Source: Endomychus coccineus (lineage: Eukaryota > Arthropoda > Insecta > Coleoptera > Endomychidae). Taken from it: 64,000 nucleotides of DNA. The notes below the pieces were generated by a model. It was not told where the DNA came from, did not search any database, and was given only the letters and a program-made list of their open reading frames with translations. The number at the start of each line of letters is the position of its first letter. Position 1 is the stretch's first letter. Shown piece after piece: positions 47,601 to 57,694 of the stretch. Made by a program: the position numbers and the translations under genes. Location of the stretch: contig OY294067.1 of assembly GCA_958510875.1 (NCBI GenBank), positions 248,077,736-248,141,735 of the forward strand, read 5' to 3'.

Positions 47601-50600
47601 CAGTACGTGATTAATAAATTCAACAACTTCCACTGTAAACTTCAATTTACTTGTGAATTTGAAGTGAACAAAAACATAAATTTCCTAGATATGAACATTA
47701 GGCATGATGCAGATGGAAAAATAAAAACTTCGTGGTTTACTAAATAAGTTTGGTCTCAACGTTATCTTCATTTCAATTCCGTTGCACCAACATGTTATAA
47801 AAAAAGTGTTATAAACAGCCTTACAGATCGGGCTGTTAAATTGTCCCACGCAGAGGATCGTCCCAAAAATTTAGGAATTGTTCGTAATACACTGGAAATG
47901 AATGGCTACCCAAAAACATTCTTTGATCCTATCATTAAAGAAAGAATAAACAAAATCTATAATGGATCTTCATATATAAATAACATAAAAGATAATACAG
48001 ACAATTTTATAACATTACCTTACATTCCGGAGACCTCAGAGAAAATTAAGAAATGTTTGAAAAAGTATGATATAAATGTCGCGCATAAACCTTCTAACTG
48101 TGTTGGAAAATATTTCTCAAATCTAAAATCTTTAATACCTAAAGATAAACAAACCCACACAGTATACAAATTAAATTGTTTAGATTGCGATGGGACTTAT
48201 ACTGGAATCTCTAAACAATATTTACAAAAATGAATGTATGGCCATAAGTATAACACAAGAAACAAAAACTTAAAAAATTCCACCGCCCTTGCTAAACACT
48301 GCTTTGAATATAACCATCAATTCGATTACAATAATGTTAATATTCTAACTAAGGAAACCAATTATTATAAAGATCTATTTTGGAGATGATTCACATAAAA
48401 CGTGACTCCAAATCTGGAAATCATAGGACAGATACTCAAAATCTAAGTCATATCTATACAAACTTAATTAAATAAAATCTCTTGCAAATTCTTACATGCC
48501 TCTTTAAAATGTTGAAAGTGTATTAGGTAGAATGTCAATATCTCCATAACTGACAATCCTTTTTCTATTAGCTCGTAAATCTAACATCTAATTTGAAAGT
48601 GAATACTTAAAACTAATGGTCCTCTAGTAGTTCGCAGTCTCTGTTGACATGAACACGCTTTTATTGAAAGATCTGCTATGCAGTGGATTCTTGATATTTT
48701 ATAATTATAACATTGAGGTGTTACAGTTTCGATTATTCGTGTTTCTGTTCGTTTCTGCGACGTGGGCATTTTAATTGAAATTGATGCGATAAGGACGCTT
48801 TGTTTAATACAATTAGTTTTTAGTAATCCAGTTTTAGACATAATAAGTCTTCTGTTGATGGTCGTGTTAATGTGACCTATTTCCCGAGAATTTATATATA
48901 ATTCATACCTGGGTCATGAATCTTTATTGTTATTGGAATAATAATTTACATGCATTGGTTTGTAACTGAGTTTCCTATTTGAATTTTCGGTATTCAATTA
49001 ATTTAATTTCCCGAGTAAGCAATTCAGATCGATTAACGAGGAAAAAGTTTGGAGTTTGTGATCTAAGCATAACACGGATAAACCCAAAATAAGTAATGCT
49101 AAAAATAGAAAATATGCAAAGAATTATTGTTCGACAGTCTGTAGCTTACGAACCTACACTTCCTAAAGCAATCTGATTTATAGACAGACACGTCTTCAAT
49201 ACTCAATACACGGCCACTACCACTGATAGTCAATGCGGAATTCGATGAATTAACTGTCAAATGGAGTTGCATAATTCTCGAAGAAATTACTTCAAGGTAG
49301 CTAGACAAGAAATGGAATTTAATGTTGAATTCGATGAAACAACTGTCAAAGGAATTGGAATTGTTGTAGAACTTAATTGGAAAATACCTAAAACTGTTTA
49401 GAGTATAACTTCATCAGAAAATAATGTTGAGAAATTCACATCGAGTTAATATTGGAATCTGCAAGAGAACAATTAGATAATAGTATACGGAGTATAGTAC
49501 ACTGAAATTGTGGTCGTAGATTGTAAATGAATAATCTGTTCAAGCAACATCAGATGATTTATTTGGTGATTTCATAAAGCAGTAAATGAGAATTTCGGCT
49601 TTATTTAAGTTCACCCAGATCAATGATTATTCCGTTATCTCACCAAGACCAGCCTAAATATACACATCTATTACAAATTTATATGAGGAAGGTCAAATAA
49701 GGGTGATACGGAATACTACGCAACCACGTGGATAATTGCTAGGTTAAACGAGCCTCAGAGAACGATATAAACCAATCTGACTATTAACTTGACAAATTAG
49801 ATACTGAATAAAGACAAGAGAAAGAATATAGTAAATGATTATCTAATTTAGATCCGAGCAAGAAAAAACGATCTTGTTTTTGACCACGCGGATTAGTCGA
49901 TATTCATATAATTATTGAAAAATATCATCGATCAGAGAATATACACATCTACAACTAGGTTTAGATACAATTAGACATCAAATCACGTGTTCACTGTTAA
50001 TAATCTTTCAATATAGCCAATCAATAAAAGATAAGAAACTATAATAATTCAACTAACCCCGTGTAAGATTCACACCAAGATTGATTCATAACGATTTCCG
50101 TTTTCAAGTCTCCCCTCTTATCGCGTGTCGCGAGACCTCTCTCTCGTTATTAAAACATAGATGTCGGTGACCATCTCTTTCCAGGTTTAATTATCTATAA
50201 TTCTGAACGAAAACCTTTATTAAAATTATTTGAATTATTATTAGACTCAGTAACGTATATAACGTTACACAATGGACATTAGCCGAAGACCTAGCCTCGC
50301 AATATAGTACTATTATTACTTAGCAGCTATTCTGCGTCTATACATCATACATACAACACATACACTTTCGCACAAAAATTATTTATAGTTTTCTTAAACT
50401 CTTAAAATTAATAAGATCGCGTCTGATCGTGAATGTTTTATGTACAAGACCATTTACCACTACCATATTCCATCTTCTAAATTTCCACTGACGAAGATGA
50501 ACATATGGTGCATTCTTTTCTTCGGATTAGATGGGTAGTCCCACCTGTGCTTCTTTGGGGCTACCGTGTAGATTTAACGCAGGTGGCATACTCCTGCCCG

Positions 50601-51098
50601 AAAAATCTTGACTAGATGTCAGCCTTAAGCTTTAGTCAATTTAATTCAATCCTTTTACAAGAGAGGTAAAAACAATTTTTTTTTGAGTACCTAAAGCGGG
50701 AGAAAATGGCTTTTGAATTTGGCATTTTATGTGACTGTGTACATTGTAAGCTCTATAATCGGATCATAAAAACTCAGTATTTCCAATCATAAAGATTGCT
50801 ATAAAATAATAAGAAGGTAAACTAACATCCTAGGATGCACCTATAAAATTGGATTTGTCGTAGGTATTCTTTTGAAGTATTCTATTTTGTTCACAGGGTA
50901 TCACCATCTGAAGTAAGACATCGTAAGCGCCTAGAGAAGAAGGAGAATATGGAGGCGAAAGTGAGGGAGATAAAACGGAGGCAGCAAGTTAACGAACAGT
51001 GGACACAACTGAAGAGGTCTCTATACAAACCTTTAATTATAGCAGGCACACTCGCTTTAGGCGGTGGTGTATTTGCCTATTTTTACTTTAAAAATTGA
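30809..51098 (+). CDS. Ptp61F: Ptp61F / PTP1B-type protein tyrosine phosphatase (spliced, 472 aa)
   Basis: Coding exons are 30809-30883, 33660-34310, 38143-38304, 42982-43191, 45634-45752 and 50897-51098, all GT/AG, in phase throughout. The catalytic domain is about residues 5-290, with the recognition loop [14 protein letters not shown], the WPD loop (Asp189), the signature [10 protein letters not shown] with nucleophile Cys223, and the Q loop [11 protein letters not shown] (Gln269). The tail has acidic DDDNDD, then PPPLPPPR (322-329) and RPLPKIP, which are SH3-binding sites as in the Dock partner of Drosophila Ptp61F. A basic coiled stretch and a C-terminal hydrophobic anchor ([20 protein letters not shown]) follow, predicting tail-anchoring in the ER facing the cytosol. 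It dephosphorylates phosphotyrosine in receptor and JAK/STAT signalling. ATG 30809 was chosen by homology; in-frame ATGs exist upstream (30596) but encode an unlikely hydrophobic leader. No nuclear-isoform exon was recognised. Confidence 0.95.
30884..33659 (+). other. Ptp61F intron 1, no element recognised
   Basis: 2.8 kb, AT-rich. I saw no transposon coding remnant or long inverted repeat. Confidence 0.5.
33660..34310 (+). CDS. Ptp61F: Ptp61F coding exon 2 (main catalytic exon)
   Basis: 217 whole codons after acceptor TTGTTGCAG, ending CTT|GTAAGT. It carries NRYRDV, the ILTQGPL motif, WPDFGVP and [12 protein letters not shown]. All catalytic residues except the Q loop are here. Confidence 0.97.
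34311..38142 (+). other. Ptp61F intron 2
   Basis: 3.8 kb. GC-richer unplaced segments at about 34370-34690 and 35040-35640 contrast with AT-rich surroundings and may be old insertions, but I could not find termini or coding similarity. A (TA)n tract is listed separately. Confidence 0.4.
35666..35710. repeat. (TA)n microsatellite
   Basis: Alternating TA over about 45 bp, with interruptions by TT and GTAA. Confidence 0.9.
38143..38304 (+). CDS. Ptp61F: Ptp61F coding exon 3 (Q loop)
   Basis: 54 codons, acceptor TTTCAG, donor CCCG|GTAAGT. It encodes [18 protein letters not shown] and [11 protein letters not shown], the last conserved PTP motif and helix. Confidence 0.95.
38397..39143. mobile_element. 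Foldback element, 747 bp, 92 bp after Ptp61F exon 3
   Basis: The termini are CTAGGAGCCAGAGCGATA and its complement. Arms of over 200 bp match inverted through GGTCTGAACATTAACCCGAT, GGACGGTTCAATGA, CTCACAGACCGAATTTTCCC and AAAGCATGCCATTCTTATAC. The two longest open frames here (one on each strand) are arms, not genes. The target duplication is unclear. Confidence 0.8.
40453..42038 (-). pseudogene. hAT-superfamily transposase remnant in Ptp61F intron 3
   Basis: The C-terminal piece (about 40453-40780, minus) reads [17 protein letters not shown], then [20 protein letters not shown] and [14 protein letters not shown], the hAT dimerisation domain near the stop. The N-terminal piece (41781-42038) begins [17 protein letters not shown] and ends with ELDIGNFLN, as in ZMYM/TTF-type hAT proteins. 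The middle is rearranged, and about 280 bp of it is duplicated (40865-41140 and 41290-41690). No intact catalytic core; dead. Confidence 0.7.
40865..41690 (-). repeat. Diverged direct duplication inside the hAT remnant
   Basis: AATTCCTCTCTAATGCAGTA (40862) recurs as AATTCCTCTCCAATGCAGTA (41290). AGTCATTAAATACCGCTGTT occurs twice. The block from TTCTTGCAG to CCTTAAACTTTGCTGAA occurs near 41003-41125 and 41541-41670. The second copy is longer. Confidence 0.7.
42982..43191 (+). CDS. Ptp61F: Ptp61F coding exon 4 (proline-rich tail)
   Basis: 70 codons, phase 0 on both sides, acceptor AATTCAG, donor AAAAG|GTAAAT. It holds an acidic serine/aspartate run, PPPLPPPR and NRPLPKIPN, both candidate SH3 ligands. 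Confidence 0.85.
44225..44267 (-). ncRNA. Hammerhead-ribozyme-like motif, PLE family A copy 2
   Basis: On the minus strand: TGTC, CTGAAGA (44257-44263), stem II GCCACC/TGTAAT/GGTTGGC, GAAA (44233-44236), then ACGT and GTC (cut after 44229) and GGTA. Stem I here is GGTA/TGTC with two G-U pairs, against GGCA/TGCC in the copy at 8962. Confidence 0.6.
44830..44872 (+). ncRNA. Hammerhead-ribozyme-like motif, PLE family A copy 3
   Basis: Same layout on the plus strand: TGTC, CTGAAGA (44834-44840), stem II with loop TGTTAT, GAAA (44861-44864), CGTC and GGTA. The core matches the other two copies in every conserved position. Confidence 0.6.
45634..45752 (+). CDS. Ptp61F: Ptp61F coding exon 5 (acidic tail)
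   Basis: Acceptor TTTTTTTCAG, 39 codons plus two bases, donor GAAAG|GTACAC. It encodes [20 protein letters not shown] and an acidic Ser/Thr-rich stretch. The split Arg codon is completed in exon 6, which supports this otherwise low-similarity exon. Confidence 0.75.
45977..46806. mobile_element. Foldback element, 830 bp, in Ptp61F intron 5
   Basis: The termini are TAGTCGAGGAAATATAGG and its near-complement ending CCTCGACTA, flanked on both sides by TAC (3-bp duplication). The arms hold GGAATTATGTCTAAAAAAAA and CTTACTTGCATT(G). GGGTCGCTGAACACGAAT appears once on the plus strand at about 46232, as a one-base variant near 46375, and inverted near 46525-46545. The centre is near 46410. Apparent open frames are arm sequence. 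Shares termini with the foldback at 57695-58956. Confidence 0.85.
46930..46971 (-). ncRNA. Hammerhead-ribozyme-like motif, PLE family B
   Basis: On the minus strand: stem I strand GTCTT (46967-46971), core CTGATGA (46960-46966), stem II TTGTC-GTGA-GACC with a GNRA-type loop, GAAA (46943-46946), stem III ACG/CGT with a two-base loop, cleavage triplet GTA (last base 46935), then AAGAC (46930-46934), which pairs fully with GTCTT. The base of stem II is imperfect. Activity not shown. Confidence 0.6.
47262..48420 (+). pseudogene. Penelope-like reverse transcriptase and GIY-YIG endonuclease, with stops
   Basis: One frame runs through [48 protein letters not shown] and FKRYVDNC (active site normally YVDD), then [28 protein letters not shown], and the C-terminal [20 protein letters not shown] (GIY-YIG). 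It is interrupted by in-frame stops at about 47580 (TGA), 47745 (TAA) and 48231 (TGA). The N-terminal third of the RT is missing; the junction with the 5' region is near 47300. Dead copy. Confidence 0.85.
48943..50896 (+). other. Rest of Ptp61F intron 5
   Basis: No coding similarity seen. The phrase GAATTCGATGAA(A/T)(C/T)AACTGTCAAA occurs twice (49240-49262 and 49327-49350), a short local repeat. The 50040-50640 part is less AT-rich and could be an old LTR or other insertion; no termini were identified. Confidence 0.35.
50897..51098 (+). CDS. Ptp61F: Ptp61F coding exon 6 (membrane anchor) and stop
   Basis: Acceptor TTCACAG. The product is highly basic and helical ([20 protein letters not shown]), then about 20 hydrophobic residues and a short FKN end, with TGA at 51096-51098. 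A tail anchor is expected for the ER form. ATTAAA at 51267-51272 is a possible poly(A) signal. Confidence 0.88.
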
Positions 51099-52079
51099 AA
51101 TGCCACTATGTCGTGTTATCCGTTAAATCCTGGTTCAATTAAATCGTTTAAAGTTTAAAAAAGTATTCATCTGAAGTTATAGTTTTTAAATTTTATGTGT
51201 ATTATTATTCACAATGTTTTTGGTAGCACATAATTTTATTTATGGATAACTACATCTTTAGTGAGTATTAAAATATTAATATGAATACATTTTTTCTAAT
51301 AAGTAATGACGTAATGAAGTATAGCATTTTCTGTTGAGTTATAGCGAATACAGTATGTTCCGAATAAGAACAACAGACTTGTGTAGGGTAACCCAACATA
51401 CGGTGATTTAATATAACTTGCCTCTATACCAAGTTGCACCCTGAGGAGTTATAGACCTTCTCACTAACTTAGAAGAACCAGATTAAGTACACTGTTTGGG
51501 TGAATTAAAGGTATTAATTGATGGTAAGTGAAAGTCAACCAGTGCATTTGGAGGGGTTGATTGGGCGCGACACTATTTTAAAATTCTACATTCTGTTGGC
51601 AGATTTGAAAAATTTCATTTTATGGTAAATCTAATCCTGAAATTTGTTTATTCCTGTTATTTTTCGAAAATCTGTCGTTTTTAAGGAAAATTGAAATAAC
51701 TAAAAAATGTTTAACACACCAAAAAGTCATAGTAAAAATTTTACAATTAGCAAATACCATTAAGAACAATTGAATGAAAATACGAATAAATTAAATAATT
51801 GATTGTTGTAACCTTTACTTTATGGCAATTTATTTTACTGATAAACAAAATGAAAATTTTCACCTTGTTTTACCACATTCAATGTTACAAATCGTAACTG
51901 CAGATTCAATAGTTAACTTAGTGTTATCTTACTGTTATCGTTTGATAATGACATTTTAACTGTCACAACTGCAGTTGGGACTTGCAACATTAAATTAGTG
52001 GTAAAATACTTGGGTAAAACTGGGGTTTATTTAATTTATCAACTCAAACATAGACTGGAATTTTGTATTAATAATTTAA
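51099..52079. other. Ptp61F 3' UTR and flank
   Basis: Presumed 3' UTR for the first few hundred bases (ATTAAA at 51267). No other feature was recognised. Confidence 0.45.
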
Positions 52080-53655
52080 GGCGCATTCCAGGTCATATTC
52101 ACACTTCATCCCAAGTGAGGTCTTTGGATTTCGTTGAAATTTTACAGGTGGCTTCTGCCTCAGGAAATATTAGCTTTCCCAAAATTCCAATCCATATACT
52201 TCAATAATGCGCCGCCTAGAATATTAAAAAAAAAAATTTGTGATTTTATTGATTGAAAATGAATTCTTCTGTAGAAACGCATTATTGGACTATAGCTTCG
52301 CGCATGTGCGCAATCTCAAAAAAACTAAAAGTTAGCTAAAAGTGAATACTTCAAAGTGGTGTATGAATGGTCATGCATAAATTATGAAACAAAACCGCTA
52401 GAGTTAATTATCTGTATTTTCTAAAATTCCTAGGCAATTTCTTTCAAGTTCATAGTGATGGATGAATATTAATCTCTAATCATTATTTTTTTGAAATTAT
52501 TATTTGATAATAATTTTTATTATATAACTCATTTTATTTAATTAATATTCATTTAAATATTATTTTTCTTTAAAAAAAATAATAAATTTTAGTATTAAAA
52601 TTCATTTTATTTGTTACTTTTTTAAAGAAGAAAATAAAATTTTTATCAAGAAACGTACACTGCCCTTTCAAACAAATTTGAATGAAAACACGGCATTTCT
52701 TCTGTAGAAACGCATTATTCGACTATCGCTTCGCGCATGTGCGCAAACTCAAAAAAACTAAAAGTTAGCTAAAAGTGAATACTTCAAAGTGGTGTATGAA
52801 TGGTCACGCATAAATTATGAAACAAAATCGCTAGAGTTAATTATCTGTATTTTCTAAAATTCCTAGGCAATTTCTTTCAAGTTCATAGTGATGGGTGAAT
52901 ATTAATCTCTAATCATTATTTTTTTGAAATTATTATTTGATAATAATTTTTATTATATAACTCATATTATTATTTTTCTTTAAAAAAAATAATAAATTTT
53001 AGTATTAAAGTTCATTTTATTTGTTACTTTTTTAAAGAAGAAATAAAATTTTTATCAAGAAACGTACACTGCCCTTTCAAACAAATTTGAATATTGAAAA
53101 AAACATGCTCGCAATATCGATTGGATCGACTTAAACATTTTTTGGAAAGTACATAATCGATCGAAAATTTTCCGAGGAATCCAAATCTGGAATCAGATTA
53201 GAGATTAATATTCACCCATCAGCATGAACTAGAAAGAAATGGCCTAGCAATTTTAGAAAATACAGATAATTAACTCTAGCGGTTTTGTTTCATAATTTAT
53301 GCATGACCATTCATACACCACTTTGAAGTATTCACTTTTAGCTGCCTTCACACAAAATTTCAGCCCGATCGGAGTAGGAGCACCAAAGATATGCATTTTT
53401 GAAGAAAATATGTAAAATTTCCCATAAAATCCATGATTTGGAATATTTTTTTGCCTCAGTACAGCCTTTCTACAGAAGAAATGCCGTGTTTTGATTTTCA
53501 AATTCCAAAAAAAAGAAAAATATTATAGGCGGCGCATTATTGAAGTGAAATTTTGGGAAACCTAATATTTCCTGAGGGAGAAACCATCCGCAGTATTTCA
53601 GCGTTATACAAAGACCTCACCTAGGATGAAGTGCGAATATGACCTGGAATGCGCC
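52080..53655. mobile_element. TTAA-flanked foldback element, 1.58 kb
   Basis: The ends are GGCGCATTCCAGGTCATATT and its complement, bounded by TTAA at 52076-52079 and 53656-53659. That fits insertion by a piggyBac-like transposase, though the symmetry of the ends makes the duplication ambiguous. The left arm holds two direct units of 433 bp (starting 52264 and 52697: TTCTTCTGTAGAAACGC through TCTAATCATTATTTTTTTG). The right arm holds one inverted unit. Non-coding. Confidence 0.8.
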
Positions 53656-53757
53656 TTAAACAAATTATGGAAAATATTCACCATTTTCAACAATCAGTAA
53701 ACAATTACTGGACTAAAACTATTTATTTATTAATTATCAGATTTAAAGTAAATTCTT

Positions 53758-54314
53758 ACACTATAAATAAGAAACAATCACCCTTATCCACTAAAAATAC
53801 TATTAAATTATTGAGGGCGTTTCAGCTACCAGGTAGCCATCATCAGAGTAAACTAAATTCGAATTTAAATTGTGCCTGTTAAACTACTATTCGGAATTAT
53901 TAGTGTAACTAAGGGATTACCCCTAGCTGGAGATAACTGCTATTTTTAAATAGTTCAATTCAAAAGTTGACTTATCCCTCAATTAATCAATAAATTTCAT
54001 AACTTGTTCTCTAAATTTGTAACAAAAATCGTTTAGGCAAGACCTTTTATAAATTTTCCAACTGCAAATCCAGGATTTACAAAATCGATTGTGAGTTGTG
54101 TTCGAAATGGTAGGCAAACTGGGAGGAATTGATGCAACTAGGGATAAAGAATTTTTTTTTAATGAATTCTGATTTATCTTCAGCTGAGGGTAACCCCTCA
54201 TTTACACTACTAGTATTTAAACACACATTTTTATTTGTAATTTGTAATTTAGTTTAGTTTTTTAATAGTAATTTTAGTGGATAAGGGTGATTGTTTCTTA
54301 TTTACAGTGTTACA
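53758..54314. mobile_element. Short TIR element (GGTAGC family), copy 3 (fullest)
   Basis: Long inverted termini: ACTATAAATAAGAAACAATC, ACCCTTATCCACTAAAAATA, TTTCAGCTACCAGGTAGCC and ATCAGAGTAAACTAAATT at left, with the complement at right to about 54314. CAGCTACC-AGGTAGC within the terminus is itself a small hairpin. Interior GAATTCTGATTTATCTTCAG links it to the copies at 15034 and 24622. Confidence 0.75.
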
Positions 54315-54397
54315 GTGTGAAGTCATGTTCATTATTAATTCATAGGCAACTATTGACATTGTTCAACATTTCTTTAATTATACTATGTAACACACTT

Positions 54398-55935
54398 TTC
54401 TGCCTAACCTTTTCGATGTTTGCATTCGATTCTACATCTATTTCGAATAATTAAAAGCCACCTTAGAAGTTAAAAAGTCTGCTTTTGCGCTCAGGGCGAA
54501 ATTTTTTCCAAAAGTAATACTTCGCTGTGAATATTCTCGAATAACTTTTTATAAACTTGACTTAGCACCAGTCTTTGATATATCAAATTATTCGCAGTTA
54601 AAAGTTGCATATGTAAGACTGTTTGGCTGCTATTTGCAGAAAAGTAAAAGAAAACGCTAAATTTTCAACAAATGTGACGTAAAAATCGCCAAATAAAAAA
54701 TCGTAGAGCCAAATTCAGATCCAAATACCGTTTTCTCGCAATTTGTATCTGTAGAGTGACTCATTACGAAGAGATTGATACCATTTTGAAGTCCATATGA
54801 ACTTTTATTAAAAAGTTATAGCGCGTTAACCGATTAAGTTTCGTGGAAATTCTCACATATTTAACCCATCAAGGCCCAGGCAAGACCCAGCCTAATTACA
54901 ACCAAACCAACTACGCAGTTCATAGCATAAGTGGAAAAAAATTACCCGTGTTATTTTAAGCCGAAATAATTGTTTAAACCATAATTGTATAAACAATTGT
55001 AAAAAATCATCGGGATTCTTTCGATTCGAGGGTGCCGATCGACTTAGAAACCAAATTACTACGAGATATGGACTTATCCTTACATTTTGCACAATTGTTT
55101 ATTGTTGAAACGCTGAGAAACAATTCAGCTGTTGAAAAGTCCCGTTAGATCCATGCTCAGGAAAGTGCAAAAAAATGAAACTAACTACGCAGATCGTAGA
55201 ATCAATGAAAAAAAATTACCCGTGTCTTTTTGTTTAGCCAAATTGATTGTTTAAACAATCATTGCTTAAACAATTGTTATAAATCAACAAAATGTCGTCT
55301 ATTTGAGTGTGCCAATCGACTCGACGAACAAAATTACTATGACCTACGGACTTTTTGTCGCAAACCCAGCAATTGTATATTGTTAAAACGCTCATTAATA
55401 AATGATTATTTATTGTTTCAACAATCAATTTGGCCAAACAAAACAAAACGGGTAATTTTTTTTCCATATACGCTATGAACTGCGTAGTTAGTTTGGCTGT
55501 AATTAGGCTGCGTTTTGCCTGGGCCTTGATGGGTTACATATGTGACAATTTTCACGAAACTTAATCGGTTAACGCGCTATAACTTTTTAATAAAAGTCCA
55601 TATGTACTTATGAATGGTATCAATCTCATCGTAATTAGTCACTCTACAGATACAAATTGCGAAAAAACGGTAATTTAGCTTTTTTTTACTTTTCTGCAAA
55701 TAGCAGTCAAACAGTCTTACATATGTAACTTTTAACTGCGAATAATATGATATATCAAAGACTGGTGCTAAGTCAAGTTTATAAAAAGTTATTCCAAGAT
55801 ATTCACAGCGAAGTTTTACTTTTGAAAAATAATTCGCCCTGAGCGCAAAAGCAAATTTTTTAACTTCTAAGGTGGCTTTTAATTATTCGAAATAGATGTA
55901 GAATCGAACGCAAACATCGAAAAGGTTAGGCAGAA
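54398..55935. mobile_element. Foldback element, 1.54 kb
   Basis: Termini TTCTGCCTAACCTTTTCGAT and its complement. Arms are about 700 bp and match through AAAGCCACCTTAGAAGTTAA, GCGCGTTAACCGATTAAG, CCCATCAAGGCCCAGGCAA and AACTACGCAGTTCATAGC. The centre near 55170 contains smaller inverted words (TTGTTTAAAC, TTGCTTAAACAA). Non-coding. Confidence 0.85.
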
Positions 55936-57694
55936 CAAAAAGTTGAATTTTGGTACATTATTAAAGTTGAAAACGACAAAGAATTTTGAAAATAACAAGA
56001 GTACCTAACATAAGTGTAGAATAAGATAAGTGTTATGGAAGTATTGGTTTTTTATGAAATTTGAAGGTTGCGTTAGATCACAAAATGTTGAGTTCCGTTA
56101 CATGTCGGCTCTGTGAGGGTTCTTATGGGGAATACTGTATGTTATCTAGGAAGTATAAAGTATCAGCATATGTTGTGCCTAATTTTTGAGAAACTCGGTT
56201 ACATATCAATTACTAAGTACTATATTTATTTGTGTTCCAGATATTATGCTTGCGTTTGGAGTTTGTTTTGCACATAGTACATGTACTGCCAAATTAGCAA
56301 TATTTTCGTTAGAAGTAAATTGTATTTTCATATAAACAACACAATAGTGTACGATTATATAATTTATCAATTACATCAAATCTCAAAATTATCATAGTAT
56401 AACAACGAATTTCACATACAGTAGTGAACTCTTTTCTAATCTTCACAAATTTTTTCTTGAGGACTTGAGACCAACTTTTGTTTGCCCACGTTTCTAGATT
56501 TCTAAGTGTTGAGGATATTTTTATGAATTGAATCCGCAGTGGAAAGAATTGAAACAGATAAAAGTGTCTTTGACATTTCCATTTTTTTTTGTTAGTACTT
56601 TTGAACTACAACTGGTTTCTTCCACTAGTGTTACCGGGCTTCTAAAACTCAAGATAGCCCTTGTCTGTTGAATTGCACAATGCTATTTTCGAATTTAATT
56701 TATTTGGCTTCAATTATGGTAATTATTAATAATAACAGTTTCGGAAATATGCCATGTTGTATGCAATAATGCAATCTTTCCACACTCGCAAACTTTCTTT
56801 TATTAAATAGGTAGGTACATTTATACTTATATTATTTAAAAGCAATTGACATTTAACAGTTCTTTTATAAGTTCGTAAATATTACTTTCTAACATGCCCA
56901 TTTGGATAACTCGTCTTCAATAATTGCTGCAATATTTTTTGCTGCAAACAATTATTAAAGATATATCGATGTTAATTTCTGAAAATAGACCTAACATAAA
57001 GAAACAATTGAAAGAGCAAATTTCGTTTTCTGGAATAGAAAAATTAGTACTGACTAGTTGTATCGTTTTCTTGGCGAGTCGGGGCAGGCATGAAATTTAC
57101 AAAGGACTTCGATGTAAATGATGTTGGAAGTTGAGTGCGATACGCATAATGTACTCGGTCGGCAGTGAGGCGCGCATCGTTCTGTGCAGGAGCTCCCTCT
57201 TCCTCTGGTTGTTCGATATCTATAGTTAGGGAGACGGAAACGTGAAAACTTTTTTTTCGGACCCACGGCTCTGAGATTATATGCACGCAATCTTTGCAGG
57301 GGATCATTCCTTTCAATGTCTGTTCGGACGCCCTAGCTTGAAATGATGTTCGCGGTGTCGTTGCAAGTGAGCCGGTTACGAAGAGATTCATGCGTATGCA
57401 ATATATTAATGGGTTTTCTTTCCGATCATGCGTGGCCGCTTGCCTGATTCGAGAGTCACCCAGTCTCCAGCCGAGCTACCTGTTCGTCAGCAATCTCCTC
57501 GACTCTGTCTTGTGTGGTTCAGATTATTTTCAAGCATCACCAGTCTAGAACGTTTAGCTTGAGCAGTTATACGACATAAACTACTTTTATTTGAAAAAAA
57601 TGACTATTACATCTGAAAACAAAATCAAAGCCTGGACGCAAGAAATTAATGTATACATAGCCAATAAGCATGCCAAATTACGTAGAAACCAAAA
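55936..57694. other. Interval between two foldbacks; CpG-rich patch at 57120-57560
   Basis: Most of this interval is AT-rich with nothing recognised. The 57120-57560 patch is clearly richer in GC and CpG, and may be a promoter or a foreign insertion. Its longest open frame (57044-57391, minus) has no recognisable domain. Confidence 0.35.

Larger units (their letters stand above)
46877..48928 (+). mobile_element. Penelope-like element, family B, with 14-bp target duplication
   Basis: GTTATTGGAATAAT flanks the insertion at 46863-46876 and 48929-48942. About 400 bp at each end are inverted copies of each other: the left carries a small frame 46977-47237 ([14 protein letters not shown]...), which returns on the minus strand at 48581-48841. 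The middle holds a plus-strand reverse transcriptase and GIY-YIG remnant. The outermost 60 bp also form the solo hairpin at 29731-29854. Terminal regions that occur inverted or in tandem are characteristic of PLEs. Confidence 0.85.

Noticed and set aside
46977..48841. Two copies of an 86-codon frame MSKTGLLK... on opposite strands
   Set aside because: They are the inverted terminal regions of a Penelope-like element; not independent genes.
52264..53100. Possible CRISPR-like or satellite array
   Set aside because: Only two long units are present, inside a foldback arm; there are no short repeats with regular spacers anywhere in the window.
57044..57391. 115-codon minus-strand open frame in a CpG-rich patch
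   Set aside because: No domain or splice support; overlapping frames in the same patch are equally open because of base composition.
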